64,000 bases of DNA from Trissonchulus latispiculum (lineage: Eukaryota; Nematoda; Enoplea; Enoplida; Ironidae). Both the position numbers and the translations under genes were made by a program. Of this stretch, positions 11,355-22,918 are shown one piece after another. Numbering within the stretch: the stretch's first letter is position 1; the number at the start of each line of letters is the position of its first letter. The notes under the pieces were generated by a model. The model was not told where the DNA came from. It ran no database searches and saw only the letters and a list, made by a program, of their open reading frames with translations. The stretch spans positions 29,444 to 93,443 of the forward strand of contig JASAND010028129.1 in assembly GCA_030248195.1 (NCBI GenBank), in the 5' to 3' direction.

Positions 11355-11865
11355 ATACTCTTGACGACTTCAACGAAGATGCATCTGTTTGAGGATTTCT
11401 TTCTCTACATTGCTTAACGGGGCAAATTTAGCAAGTTTTAAGGACAGACATTTTGCATGAAACAACCCGATATGTGTACTGTTTAACTATATAGTCAGTA
11501 TTGCCCCATATATAGCCCAGTCCGACTTATTAAGGCGCCTTTGAAGCATACTTTTTGACCATTTTAGCGTTTTGGCCGACTTTGGCCCCCAGCCAAAAAT
11601 TTTTTCCGGCTCCGGGAGACATAAAAACTAGCTTATGTTCTTATTTTTGATTTGTACGACAAGAATATATATGGGTTTCATAGGCCAAAATTTTTCTATC
11701 TGTAGTTATTCAAGCTACAAAACCCCCTTATGAGACATCAAAAGCGAGAAACCGGAAAAAAAGAAAAAACACAATTTTCGTAAGCGATTTTTTAGGGCAA
11801 CTTTTTAACGGAAAGTGGTACGGGGATGAAACTTGGCAAATATACTAAACTCGACACGTACAATT
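11355..11865. other. Intergenic, nothing recognised
   Basis: Mixed-composition sequence without a supported gene. A TTTTTTCCGGCTCCGGGAG word near 11,600 resembles the core hairpin of the MITEs but no element ends are visible. Confidence 0.35.
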
Positions 11866-11877
11866 TTTTGCGCACAT

Positions 11878-11923
11878 AATCTGCGCAGGATCTGCGCAGG
11901 AAACTGCGCAGCTTCTGCGCAGC
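11878..11923. repeat. Cluster of TGCGCA palindromes
   Basis: Four CTGCGCAG-type palindromes follow one another at 8-11 bp spacing, preceded by a fifth TGCGCA at 11,868. They could pair with each other in several ways or bind a dimeric protein. Confidence 0.7.
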
Positions 11924-11965
11924 CTTGTTTTACACGGTCATTCGACCATTTTCACTCATAATATT

Positions 11966-11991
11966 ATAGGGGTCGCTACCGCGACCCCTAT
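11966..11991. repeat. Perfect 11-bp hairpin (ATAGGGGTCGC)
   Basis: ATAGGGGTCGC at 11,966-11,976 pairs exactly with 11,981-11,991 across a 4-nt TACC loop. It is the leftmost strong member of the hairpin-rich locus. Confidence 0.8.
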
Positions 11992-11999
11992 GATATAGT

Positions 12000-13790
12000 T
12001 TTTGTTAAGGAATTGAGGTCATAGTGACTTTTGAAAATTTTGTATCTTTAACAGATTAACATAGGCAAATTTTGGAAATTTTTTAAAAATTGTTTATTTT
12101 GGGCAGTTTAAGCATCCTATTGTGTATGAAATGCGTTTTTCTTGTATTTAGAGCCAAACTGGGTCCATTTTGGGACAAAAATGAGTATATATTGCAAAAA
12201 TAGAAATTTTGGCTTGACCCCCTGGAGCAACCACAAGAGAACCAACCCCAGGATAAATCTATATATATATACCAGTTTAATCTACAGGCTGGCATTGTTT
12301 AGTGGGTGTGGAGCAGTCATATTGTAATCTGCACATACAAAGTTTAGATTTCCCATTTTAGACGGTAACAAAACTATCAGGATCTTCAGACAAATCAATG
12401 ACTGAGTCATACCTCAACGCTAGCCTTATCCAGTCACAAAAACGTTAAACTACTTCAAAACTGGCACAAGATCTGTGAAATCATAGAACAGAAAAATTGA
12501 AAGGAAATATAATATAGGATATATTTATTCAAAACTTTAGGGTCTTCATTGGGTCGTCAATCATTATTGCGCCCACTGGCGGATCTGGGACTTTGGGAAG
12601 CGGCGAGTGGCCTTTCAGGGAGCAATTTTCACTGAAACGGGAAGGTGCGAGGCGAGGGGCCAGAACACTCCAGAAGTTGAAAAAAATCGTTTGTCCATTT
12701 TAACAAAATCGCTCATCAAACATTCAATTCTTTTCAGTGGCACGGACCCGACCCCCCGACTCCTGAATCCGTCGTTGGTAGAGTCACAGATATCAAGTCG
12801 TGAAATAGTGTTTAATAAGGTGTCATACCACAGGAGAGGAAGATGGGCCAACATTCATAAAAACAATAATTTCCACCGAAACCTACGAAATCTACACTTA
12901 GGTGAAAATGCCCCCCCAAAGTAGGGGAAGGTCCAAAAGTGGGGGATAAAATAAGCAATGGCCTACAAATGCTAAAATACTGTATAAATAACCTGTTTTC
13001 AACATAGTGCTATACCCAAGCTAAACCATGCTAAAAATTAAGGGTGCTCGAGTGGGAAAGGAACCCAAAAACTGGGGGCGCCCCCACCCCCCGTACTAAA
13101 GCAAACTCAGTATATTCCAATAATTAACATATGTAATGAAGTGGGTAAGATCGAGATTCCAAATTCCGCAACAGTCTATCACGACTGACTCTGGGTATCA
13201 ACCACTTCGAGTACACGGAAGGTCGACTCGTTTATGACCAAGGGTTCAATTTAAACACTTACTTGTGCAGGGGCTATGAATCCAAAGCTTGATCTGAACC
13301 TTATGTCCTAGTCAGTGGATTCAGTATTAGGACACAACAATTTAATAATGATAACTATAATGATATTAGCAACGATAGTAGTGACAGTAAACAATGAACA
13401 GGATTATTACAGTGCGTACAGGGGATAAGACAACTTACAAATCACAAACTATATGCTATTTAAACAATTAGACAAACAATAATGGTTTGCCAGAGTTGCC
13501 AGTATCTGATTTACCCAGATTATTAATGGTTAATAGGGACAAGGTTCCGATAGCTAAACTCAACTCTACTATATTCCTCTTTCTTTCCTTTCCTGACTAA
13601 CTAACCAATTGTTTAGCCTATTACCAAACTATACTGTGCGGTCCCTATATGGTTGTGTTCGTGTGGTTAGATTATAACTCTTCTACCGTCCTCCTTACTA
13701 AAGGACAATACAATACCAATAAAACAGGCTGCTGAACAATTCAAATTAACTAGATTAAAGGGGTTAGTAGTGCAAGGTTTCCGGTCTTTG
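12000..13790. other. Intergenic, weakly structured
   Basis: No gene is supported. Only weak hairpins are visible (ATGACT-g-AGTCAT at 12,398-12,410; TGTCCTA...TAGGACA at 13,305-13,335). C and G tracts near 12,910-13,090 suggest decayed MITE sequence. Confidence 0.35.
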
Positions 13791-13797
13791 GGTGAGC

Positions 13798-15360
13798 CCG
13801 AAATGCTAGTAACAATAGCACTTTCGGATGCTATACGGTTGCCAAGGGGTCAAACACAAGGGGGGTCCGGTTGGGGAGATTCCTGGTCCGTTTATGGAGT
13901 TAGTACAGATTAAGTTTAATTTTAATCTCTTCTTTAAATTCTCTGATTCCGACTGACTTGAAGAACACTGATTAACTTAAGCCCAGGGGCAAGGGGTAAC
14001 AACCCCTTCAGTAAGACTGATGATAAGCTCAAAAAGATTCATCTTTTGGATTGAAAGAAACGAATAAAGTTCAATTTGAAATGCTGTGAAAGGATGATTT
14101 CCAAGTTCGTTGAACTAGGTTTTAGGTCCCGTATTCAATTCTGGTGCTTGACTTCACAAATAGTCTCTGCCTTAACCGTTCCACAAAAGTCCGATCCGAC
14201 CTTCTCAATGTACCTTATAGAACTGATTCCGATCCAAATAACTGTCCAATATCCGTATGTCCTCCTTCGGACTGACCGGACTGACTATCAATAGCTCTGA
14301 TCAAATATATATATTACTGAGACTTCCGAAATACTGACGATCTAGGCTTGATTCCGGCAGGACCACGTTCGCTTCCGCACCTGAATCAAATGGGTTAAAA
14401 CCCATTAATACAAGTTATAGGTGCGGGATTCGAACCCAGCAACCATTACTCACATTTTGGCTTTCTGAACTTAGAACAAACTCGTACAAGTCAAATTTGT
14501 TGTGAAGGTTCGCGATTCAAGCGGATTAACACAAGTTCTGAATGATTTGAGTAAGATCACGATACTTAAAATTGGTTTTAAGTAAAACGTTAGTTTTTAG
14601 GACAATTTCTTGCGTTCTTGTGCAAGAAATTGTGCCTTCGATGTGAAACTGTGATTTCAACTTGATTTCTCTTTGTACAGTCTGCTTCTGTACGATTAAA
14701 ACCTATTACTTGAATTTGATACACTTTTGGGTCCTTTAACAGCAGACAGGTACTCCTTTATTCGGCTAACACGAGAAACATTAAATTGGTTAAGATGATC
14801 AAGTTTAGGACCTTTTGTTTTTCGGGTCCTAGCAAGGAAGGTAACAACTTCCTATCTTTGATAAGTGTTACTTAATTAGAAAGCGATTTGCACGTGAGTT
14901 TGGCGAGAACACAATACTTGAATGTAAAGCTTTTAGTTTCGCGAGTTTAAGTAAGGAAGGTAACAACTTCCTGGTCTTAGCAAATATTAGCCGGTTAAAA
15001 GAGAGTTAACGCACAAATTTAACGAAAACGTCATAATTTAACGTAGAACCTCTGTTCTTTGCTGGGTTCTACCAAGGGAAGGTAACAACTCTCTATTTTA
15101 TGAGTAGTAAACGTTGAAGACTGGATAAGTTCACAAAACTGGTGATTTTAGCCTTTATTAGAAGATGGTTCTGGTGCCCTATCCATAATACTTACGTAAC
15201 TACGGTTGATTTGCTTATTTCAGGTATATTATCAACTATTGCCTAACATTAGTTAAAATCGTCAGAATGTTGAAACCGATTATTGCCATTTGTGAGTAAT
15301 TAACATGGATGAATTTCACATTAGTCATAATTGAGCAAGGTTGATTTTTCAACCTTGCTA
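13798..15360. repeat. Hairpin array, left half
   Basis: Short inverted repeats follow one another with unrelated stems. Positions: 13,798-13,827 (11 bp with a one-nt bulge, loop GTAACAA); 13,907-13,928 (7 bp); 13,991-14,008 (6-7 bp, loop TAACAA); 14,375-14,426 (8-bp CCGCACCT stem enclosing an 8-bp AATGGGTT hairpin); 14,602-14,633 (12 bp perfect); 14,675-14,693; 14,806-14,831 (7 bp); 14,835-14,853 and 14,954-14,972 (AGGAAG stems, loop GTAACAA); 15,043-15,072 (8 bp); 15,334-15,359 (11 bp perfect). No protein-coding frame is present. Function unknown. Confidence 0.75.
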
Positions 15361-15423
15361 ACTTTTACGAAACGGGATTTGATTAATTTTTGTCTTTGAA
15401 CGTGAACACCGACATGAAATGGT

Positions 15424-15908
15424 TGTGAAGATAGCACTCACAAGAAACATACAAATATGTTCGAATTTTACAAAGTTTGACAAACGCTCAGTATTTTTCC
15501 AACTCCTGTCTAAATTCATCAGTCAATTAGCTAATCTCGAAATTAGTTCAAGCTTGAACAGGTTAGTTGAAGGGAGGTTGAGCTAGAGATTGGTCGGGGG
15601 CTTTTGTAGAGTAGCGCCAGCGAATTTTTGGGGTTCATTGAATCGGGTAAAGCTAGTAAAGTTATTGGTGCTTGTTCAATTTTGTTTGCTGTTATTCAAA
15701 TTATTTCTCTAAAGTTAGTTTCGTGAATTCGTAGAGTAAATTGTGTTATTTTCAAATATTTCTTTCAGTGGGTTAGGGTCAACACTTTCCGACATCGCAC
15801 ACCACACAGTTACCTCGTGATCTTGTCTTATCCTAAATTATAGATAGTCAACTCGTTTTATTTAAGAGTCAGAGCATTTTACTAACATACGTATACTCGA
15901 ACTTCACA
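15424..15908 (+). repeat. LTR1 of gag-only element
   Basis: About 485 bp, starting TGTGAAG and ending CTTCACA. It is nearly identical to 22,222-22,707; differences cluster in the last ~60 bp. Confidence 0.85.
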
Positions 15909-15910
15909 TG

Positions 15911-15926
15911 TGGCGACCGTGTCATG
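15911..15926 (+). other. Primer-binding-like site
   Basis: TGGCGACCGTG begins two bases after LTR1, where reverse-transcription primer sites lie. The same site follows LTR2 at 22,710. Confidence 0.6.
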
Positions 15927-16186
15927 TGGTAGATGTCGGGAAATGGTGACCTTGACCAAAACTTTTGTCTTAAATTACAGATTTTACTAAAGTTTGATTT
16001 TTGATTTAGTCTTTTTACAAAAATTGTCGCAACCAAGCAACAGTCGTAGATCGGGGGACCAAGGCTAAAAACCCCCGTGGGCCGCTATGACGGGGGGCAC
16101 TCCTCCCCCTCCCCCAAATTACTTTGGGTGCAAATTCTCAGAGTCCCCCTTATGCACAAAGGTTGAATGAAGTATTTGAACTGCCA

Positions 16187-18337
16187 ATGATGGGGGGAAG
16201 TACGCAGTTACAGAGTGGAGGGTGTGCCCTCCCAAAAGAAAACCCCCAACTCCAACCATCCCTCCCCCAAGCTCAGAATCCACCCCCACCTCCCCCAAAC
16301 CCGGGTCCAAATTTTTCGGGGGGAAAGCCTTGGGATCGTCGTCAGAATCAGTTTTGTATTATAAATATGTCGTGTGACGACAGAAAAGACCAGGAGCCCC
16401 TTATTGAAAATCGTTTTGAAAGTTTGGGAGCTCATACGTTAGAATTCACCCCCAAACCCCTTTCAACCCCTGCTGTGTCCCAAACAGTTTTTTCTCCTGT
16501 GGCCGGCCCGTCGTTCCCTCAGGTGTCGAATGATCAGGGGGCACCCATATGTCCAGATTATCAACATTCTTACGGTTCTAGACCTGCTAATATAATTTCG
16601 GCTGCGTCAAGAAGCCCTCAGATTCCGAATTCGGGGGGTCCGCCCCCATGCCAAAATCCGCCCCCACCTGGCCAAAATTTGGGTCAAAATTTTTCTGTGC
16701 CTTATCACGCAGTGCCTGATTCCTGGCCTTCACAACGCCAGTACCAGTCGAATGCTCCGCCACCTATGGCACTGCCTCCCCAGGCTGCTGGACAGGCCAA
16801 TTTTGATCCAAATTATTATTATGGCCGGAATCAACAGTATACGTACGTACAGCCAGACTTTTCTTCTGAAGCTCAATATGGCTGCCAATCGGGTTATTGT
16901 CCAGTTTATGATCACGCTCCGTCTTTTTATCAGCAGTCCCAACAGTTGTTGGCTCCAATGAACCCAGATGTTGGTCTAGGTACCCCTAAAAATTATGGGT
17001 TTTTTCCGCAACAACAAAGGGGTCAACAGCAGACTGCAACCCCTCCTGTTATGCATGCTAGTGATGTTTCTGTCAGTAAGCATAGTGCCCAACTGTATCG
17101 TACGTATATGGCGATTTTGCAAGATATTCCCCGTTTTGAACCGGCTTTGGAATACTTCGACGACTGGTTGCCCCAATTTGTGTCGGCTGCTACGATTTAC
17201 GGAATTCCTCAAGAACAATGGGCCCGTTTGATGTTTAGCAAACTGTCGGGAAAAGCGCTTATATTTGCTTCTAGAATTGGTCCTGGTGTTGTAGAATCGT
17301 TTGATAATTTTGTTCGTTTGATGAGGACACAATTCCCTAAACCTAAAATATCTGTTTCTGAAAAATTCCACCGGTTTATCCAGCGGGTTCAGCAGCCTGG
17401 AGAATCAGCGCGTCAATATGTGTCGGAGCTGCAGTTGCAAGCTTTGGAAATTTGGCCGTCTGAGGTTGACCGGGACAGGCACTGCGTGCAACAACTATTT
17501 GATGGAATTCGTTCAGAATATGCGTCAGCTTTGGCCTCAAGTTTCGGTAAGGGAGAACCCACATTGAATGAAATTTTATGTATCCTTGATAAATTAGAAT
17601 CTCGTAATTCCAGAACGGGTTTTTATGATTTTCAAGCCTATGTTGCTCCGGATCTTGATGTGGAAGCTCAAAAATCTCCAAAAGAGGGGGTGGCCCCCCT
17701 TGATTCGACACCTGTGACGCGGCTGGAGCTTCGGGAGTTGAGAAACTGGTTTGAGTCAAAATTGCAGCAGGAGTTGAAGGAATGGGAGGACGAAAAAGAA
17801 AAGGGTTCTCCTATCTGTCGATATTGCAATAAACGGGGTCACCACTCTGATCGATGCTGGGATAAAAATCGTTCAAGGGCCACTTTAAATCATACCCAAG
17901 CTTCTGAGGCTCAAATTCAAGAACAGGTCAATCTGGTGGGGTTTTACCCATTTCACCCTCCCTATTCAGCATATTGCTTTCCGCCAGTACAGACGCAGCC
18001 GGTTCCGACCTATGCCTACTACCAGCAGCAATATCAGTCTCAGTGGCGGTATCAGCAGCCGTTTTCGCTTTGTCCACTGCTACAGTCGCCTCCACGTCTT
18101 GTGGCGGCGCCTGTCGCTGTGGGGGCCAAACCGGTTGCCCCAGCTGCCAACCGCAATTTTAGCTGCCACGCAGCGGCTGCACTTCCATCAGCTGTTCAAA
18201 TGCCATCAGCTGTTCCGACACCGATGGCCCCAAAAGTGCACTTGATTCAAATTGGGCCTGTTCATGAAAAAATGCGGGCGTCCTCCCCTCAGATTTTTTT
18301 CAGCTTGCAGCACACATTTGTCCGAGTCCTCCCTTGA
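16187..18337 (+). CDS. gag: Gag polyprotein of the gag-only LTR element
   Basis: The first in-frame ATG is at 16,187, giving 716 aa; the frame is open back to 16,091 without another ATG. The N-terminal ~300 residues are Pro/Gln/Tyr-rich and disordered-looking. A retrotransposon-gag capsid region follows (about residues 320-490) with phrases such as WARLMFSKLSGKALIFA and ESARQYVSELQLQALE. A CCHC zinc knuckle, C-x2-C-x4-H-x4-C (CRYCNKRGHHSDRC), lies near residue 545. The C-terminus is Gln/Ala/Pro-rich and stops before any protease motif. A 95-codon frame at 18,252-18,539 in another phase may be a worn extension. Gag packages element RNA in virus-like particles; retaining only gag suggests trans-mobilisation by a pol-encoding relative. 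Confidence 0.85.
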   Translation: MMGGSTQLQSGGCALPKENPQLQPSLPQAQNPPPPPPNPGPNFSGGKPWDRRQNQFCIINMSCDDRKDQEPLIENRFESLGAHTLEFTPKPLSTPAVSQTVFSPVAGPSFPQVSNDQGAPICPDYQHSYGSRPANIISAASRSPQIPNSGGPPPCQNPPPPGQNLGQNFSVPYHAVPDSWPSQRQYQSNAPPPMALPPQAAGQANFDPNYYYGRNQQYTYVQPDFSSEAQYGCQSGYCPVYDHAPSFYQQSQQLLAPMNPDVGLGTPKNYGFFPQQQRGQQQTATPPVMHASDVSVSKHSAQLYRTYMAILQDIPRFEPALEYFDDWLPQFVSAATIYGIPQEQWARLMFSKLSGKALIFASRIGPGVVESFDNFVRLMRTQFPKPKISVSEKFHRFIQRVQQPGESARQYVSELQLQALEIWPSEVDRDRHCVQQLFDGIRSEYASALASSFGKGEPTLNEILCILDKLESRNSRTGFYDFQAYVAPDLDVEAQKSPKEGVAPLDSTPVTRLELRELRNWFESKLQQELKEWEDEKEKGSPICRYCNKRGHHSDRCWDKNRSRATLNHTQASEAQIQEQVNLVGFYPFHPPYSAYCFPPVQTQPVPTYAYYQQQYQSQWRYQQPFSLCPLLQSPPRLVAAPVAVGAKPVAPAANRNFSCHAAAALPSAVQMPSAVPTPMAPKVHLIQIGPVHEKMRASSPQIFFSLQHTFVRVLP

Positions 18338-18913
18338 ATGCGCCCCTGTCTTTACTTGTAAAAGTGGGTGTCAAGAAGAGGCCGCTCCTTTAAAAAAGGG
18401 GGTGGACCCCCGCAAATTGAACGATCTATGTACTCAAACAGAAACTCTGTCTGAAGTTATTGATTCTCCAAGACCGGAAAACCGCCCAAAAGAGGGGGTG
18501 GAAGCCATTCCCTCGCGATTTCTAGACAAACCGTCTTAAAATCTTTCTTGACCTGCGCAAAACTTGTTGACAGCGTTTTTCACAAGATTTGCACACGTAT
18601 GATGATGTTTCACAAATTTGCCAAAAATTTCAATCCTGAATCTACTTTTATTCGTCGTAATTTTGTTAATTTGCGTTTGTGTTTTCTTGTATTTTTGTCT
18701 GTATGCCCCATCCGTGTATCACCTAAAGTTTCGTATTATCACAAAGATTTTTATTTTAGCGTCATTGATTTTTACTTTTTATCTTTATTTTAGATTCATG
18801 CATTCATCTATATTTCCTTTTCCTTTTTCACAGCATACTTCATAGCCTTTTACATAAAAGTGTTCACCCTCTCATTTTTTCACTATTTTCGAGCTCTCCT
18901 ATTTACTTTTTGA

Positions 18914-19111
18914 AAATTTTGAAATTCTGTGCCGAGGTCGGCACGGCTAAAAACGAAACTGATCGGGGGAGGCCACAACTTTGTGTAAAGGAAGAGCTGT
19001 CCATACGTAATATGAAAACCAAAACGGGAACAAAAACGGTTCAGGTATGTGTGAGATTTGGCCATATTCACCCAATGTTCACCTGTGCCGACCTTGGCAC
19101 AAAAATTCAAA
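18914..19111. repeat. 28-bp inverted repeat pair
   Basis: Arms at 18,914-18,941 and 19,084-19,111 share TGTGCC-RAGGTCGGCAC flanked by TTTTGAA words, separated by about 140 bp. They could be the ends of a small element or an RNA stem. Confidence 0.6.
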
Positions 19112-21764
19112 AAATGGCTCCAAAAGTGTTCCTGTTTGCATAGAAACATGCAGCAGCATGGTTTGGTTAAAACTATCTAATCTGGAAAAAATTCTATCCA
19201 GGCCATTTTAATCTACTTCATTTAGTTCACCCTTAGTTGGCCGCATGTTCACCTTGTTTACCTATGCCGACGTTAAATTTTGTTACCTCGTAACTTTTTT
19301 GAAATCCACTTTTTACTTACTTACCTTTTTGAAATCCATATTTATTCTTACACTTTCCTTTTTCTGGAACTTCTGGATACAAGTTTTGAATGATTTCGGC
19401 TAAGTCACTTTCACCTTTCACTTTCACGTTTCTGTGTTTTTCTCACTTTTGATGTATTGCACCTTTTATTTTGTGTTTAGCTGATTTTGGTAATGTCGGT
19501 ATTTTTGCCCAACGCCTTGGTTGTCACTCCTGTATTTTGGACTAACTGCCTGCAGCTTTCTGTCCTGATGGGTTCTTTCTTGGATGACCTTTAAGGTGGT
19601 ATTTTTCTGTTTATTCTTTCTTTAGTATATACTATACGTATATACGTATATACGTATATATTCGATTTTTGAAATTTCTATGCTTCAAATACATTGACTG
19701 GTGTTCTCGGTGCTTAAATTCCGTTAGATTTTTCAATTTTTAATACATTTTAACCGTATTTGTAAGTTGTTTAGAACTTATTAAATATACGTTGTTTTCG
19801 AAATTTAGAAATTTTACTTGCTACTCCAGCAGGGGTTGCAGCCTCTCTGAAGGGTGAAAAGTTCTCGTTTTCGTAATTAAGTTTTTAGATTTTCAATCAT
19901 TGTTGCCCTTTGAATTAGTGACAGTTTACTCCAACTGTGCTGTTGCTACAACACCTTAAGCTTGACACACTTTCTGACGATCCTAATTAGTTTTTCGTCT
20001 TTCAGGGTTTGGCACTTGTAACCCCGAGGGGTTGCAACCCTTCCACGCTTTAAAGGTCAACCCTGCGGTAATTGTAAAATCATATCAAATTAAATAAATC
20101 AGCAAAGCATTTTCATATTTTACCGTTTTTATTTTTGGGTTTCTTACCTTTTTCACCCTCTTTTTGGAGTGGTGCCTTGCGGGCCGTTGCGACCTCCGTA
20201 TGCCGGGTGGGAGGGCCGCACGCTCGGTATCATTCTTTTTCTTTTTGGATTCCGTTTTGAGTAGCTGTGAGTCTTTCTTTGATTTAGCACAGGCCTTTGT
20301 GCCGGTGCCTCCATATGCTGGGGCGTATCGACACTCTGGTCTGGAGCTTCCCAAATCTTAGGTGGGGCTGTAATTGTGTCGTCTATAATTATGTCGTACT
20401 TATTTTTGTTTTGCATAATAATTTTGCCATTTTATTAATTAGATTCCATTGTGTGCTTTATATTTGTTGGCCTTAATTTTTGTTTTGTGTTCTAGATTTT
20501 GCTGTCGTCTAATCATTTCTACTGTCCGGTGCCGCCCCCCCTGTCTGGTGCGCAGGTGTGCTCCCAATGGTGATTGGTGTCTATGATGGATCTGGGTGGT
20601 GGTTGCGGTGCAGCCTTCGTTTGGCTGCTTGTGGGGTCGTCTGGCCCGTTGTGATTTGGCCGCCGGTTGTGATGGTGTGAGCTTGGCTGTCCACACAGGT
20701 TGGCTCCCTTGTCTTGGTGCTATTTCTGGTGCACCGGGTTTTCCGGTAACTTTTTATCTGTTTTGCCATATGTCTGGCCGTGACTTTTTCTATTTCTGGG
20801 GTGGTATATCTATGCGGGTACGTTCGCGCTTTGCCTGCGCGTTCCCTTGACTAGGTGGGGGCCTAACCGTTATGGGGTCCCCTTGGACTGTGAATGGACT
20901 GTGCACGAGAGGTTGTAAGGCCTCCTGTTTTTCTGACTGGCCGGTCCTGGTGTGAGCAGGGGGCCCTACGGCGGTCGTAGGCCCTCCTGCTGGGTACGTG
21001 CGCTCCTGTTCTGACTGTGACTACACTGCTGACCTGGTTGGCGGTTGGTTGTTGGGCCATCTAGGCTGTGTTTGCCATCCTGACCTGGTTTCTTGATGGT
21101 TTGGGTTTCCTGGCCGACTGTCGACTTGTGCTTCAGCATTGACTTTTGGGTCATTCCATCTTGTTGTGGCAACCAAGTCCAGGGTGAACTGTTGTTGGCT
21201 TCTGAAATCTTGGGTTCGCTGGTGCGGTGCTGAATTGAATACCGCTGTCCCCTCCTTGGCACACCTGTTGACACTGTCCCTCCACCCTATATTGTGGTTG
21301 TGGTAGTTTCGGGTTGTCTGTTCTGTTGCATATTTCTTTATAATAGTTTGGGAGGGAGCCGTTTGGGATCAAATTTTTCTAAAAATGGGGTGTTTGATGG
21401 TTTTTGTTTCTTTCATATGGGTACCCGCTACCTCGGCTTGGCCGTTGTAAATGTCCGTTTGCCGGTACTTGATTAGACGTTTTTCACTGTTGCTTTTTGA
21501 TATTTCTTTCTAGTAATCCGATTTAACAATTTATTCTAGTTTTGTTTTGCATAATTTCTTACGTTTACTGACTATATGTATTCTACTTCTTGATTAGCAA
21601 TATTGAAAAACGGTTTTCAAAAATGGTTTCTTGTGTTTCTCGTTCGCATAACCTCACATATCTCAAAGCCTCGTGTGAGCTTCGGTCGGTCCTGAAGTTT
21701 CCTGTAGTAGTCTAGGTTCCCTAATAGGTAGTTTTGTGTAGCTGTTTGTAGTACTGCGTTGTAG

Positions 21765-21830
21765 TAGTTATGTGTTGTAGTAGTTATGTGTTGTAGTAGT
21801 TATGTGTTGTAGTAGTTATGTGTTGTTGTA
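21765..21830. repeat. 16-bp minisatellite (TAGTAGTTATGTGTTG)
   Basis: Four to five tandem units, followed to about 21,970 by degenerate TAGTAG/ATGTAGGTACGTTG variants. Confidence 0.85.
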
Positions 21831-22204
21831 ATATAGGTATGCTGTGTTGTAGTAGTTAAGTGCTGTAATAGTTATGTATTGTATTAATGTAGGTACGTTG
21901 TAGTAATATTAATGTAAGTAGATATGTAGTAGTAGTAGTAGTTATGTGTTGTATTAATGTAGGTACGTTGTCGTAATGTAATGTAAGTAGATACGTAGTT
22001 GTAATGTTGATATTGTCTCGATTCAGTTCCGAGTAGTTTTACCAACGGTATATGCATATGCATTATTTTATTTGTACGTAATTGCTAACAATCATTTTAT
22101 CTTTACTAGTACGTAGGTTAATTGTGGGTAACTCCATTTTATCATTATTCTAATTGTGTTTGTATATCGTTTGCTGTGTGAACCCGTCCGAGGCCGCACG
22201 GGGC

Positions 22205-22221
22205 CAAAAGAGGGGGTATTA
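22205..22221 (+). other. Polypurine tract of gag-only element
   Basis: AAAAGAGGGGG lies directly before LTR2, where plus-strand priming occurs in LTR elements. The same word precedes LTR2 of the TRIM-like element. Confidence 0.7.
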
Positions 22222-22707
22222 TGTGAAGATAGCACTCACAAGAAACATACAAATATGTTCGAATTTTACAAAGTTTGACAAACGCTCAGTATTTTTCCAA
22301 CTCCTGTCTAAATTCATCAGTCAATTAGCTAATCTCGAAATTAGTTCAAGCTTGAACAGGTTAGTTGAAGGTAGGTTGAGCTAGAGATTGGTCGGGGGCT
22401 TTTGTAGAGTAGCGCCAGCGAATTTTTGGGGGTTCATTGAATCGGGTAAAGCTAGTAAAGTTATTGGTGCTTGTTCAATTTTGTTTGCTGTTATTCAAAT
22501 TATTTCTCTAAAGTTAGTTTCGTGAATTCGTAGAGTAAATTGTGTTATTTTCAAATATTTCTTTCAGTGGGTTAGGGTCAACACTTGCCGACATCGCACA
22601 CCACACAGTTACCTCGTGATCTTGTCTTATCCTAAATTATAGATAGTCAACTCGTTTTATTTAATAATCAGTACATTTTACTAACATTCGTAGACCCAAA
22701 CTTCACA
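22222..22707 (+). repeat. LTR2 of gag-only element
   Basis: Second copy of the ~486-bp LTR, followed by the same primer-binding-like site and leader, i.e. the start of a second interior. Confidence 0.85.
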
Positions 22708-22918
22708 TGTGGCGACCGTGTCATGTGGTAGATGTCGGGAAATGGTGACCTTGACCAAAAATTTTGTCTTAAATTACAGATTTTACTAAAGTTTGATTTT
22801 TGATTTAGTCTTTTTACAAAAATTGTCGCAACCAAGCAACAGTCGTAGATCGGGGGACCAAGGCTAAAAACCCCCCGTGGGCCGCTATGACGGGGGGCAC
22901 TCCTCCCCCTCCCCCAAA

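Larger units (their letters stand above)
18340..22204 (+). other. Non-coding interior of gag-only element
   Basis: In the position where pol would lie there are only short frames. Visible structures are an inverted-repeat pair at 18,914-18,941/19,084-19,111, TATACG repeats at 19,628-19,660, a GC-rich stretch at 20,085-21,372, and a 16-bp minisatellite near 21,765-21,830. The 3' end (22,080-22,220) resembles that of the TRIM-like element. Confidence 0.65.

Noticed and set aside
14420..14460. tRNA suggested by GGGATTCGAACCC
   Set aside because: Only a B-box-like word; no A-box at the right distance and no cloverleaf. The bases belong to a hairpin of the structured locus.
16208..16435. - strand frames opposite the gag N-terminus
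   Set aside because: They are shadows of the gag frame; the same frames recur opposite the second gag copy only because the DNA is duplicated.
19628..19660. CRISPR or phased repeat array at TATACG repeats
   Set aside because: Simple microsatellite without spacers; such tracts occur throughout the window (8.49, 33.1, 56.15 kb).
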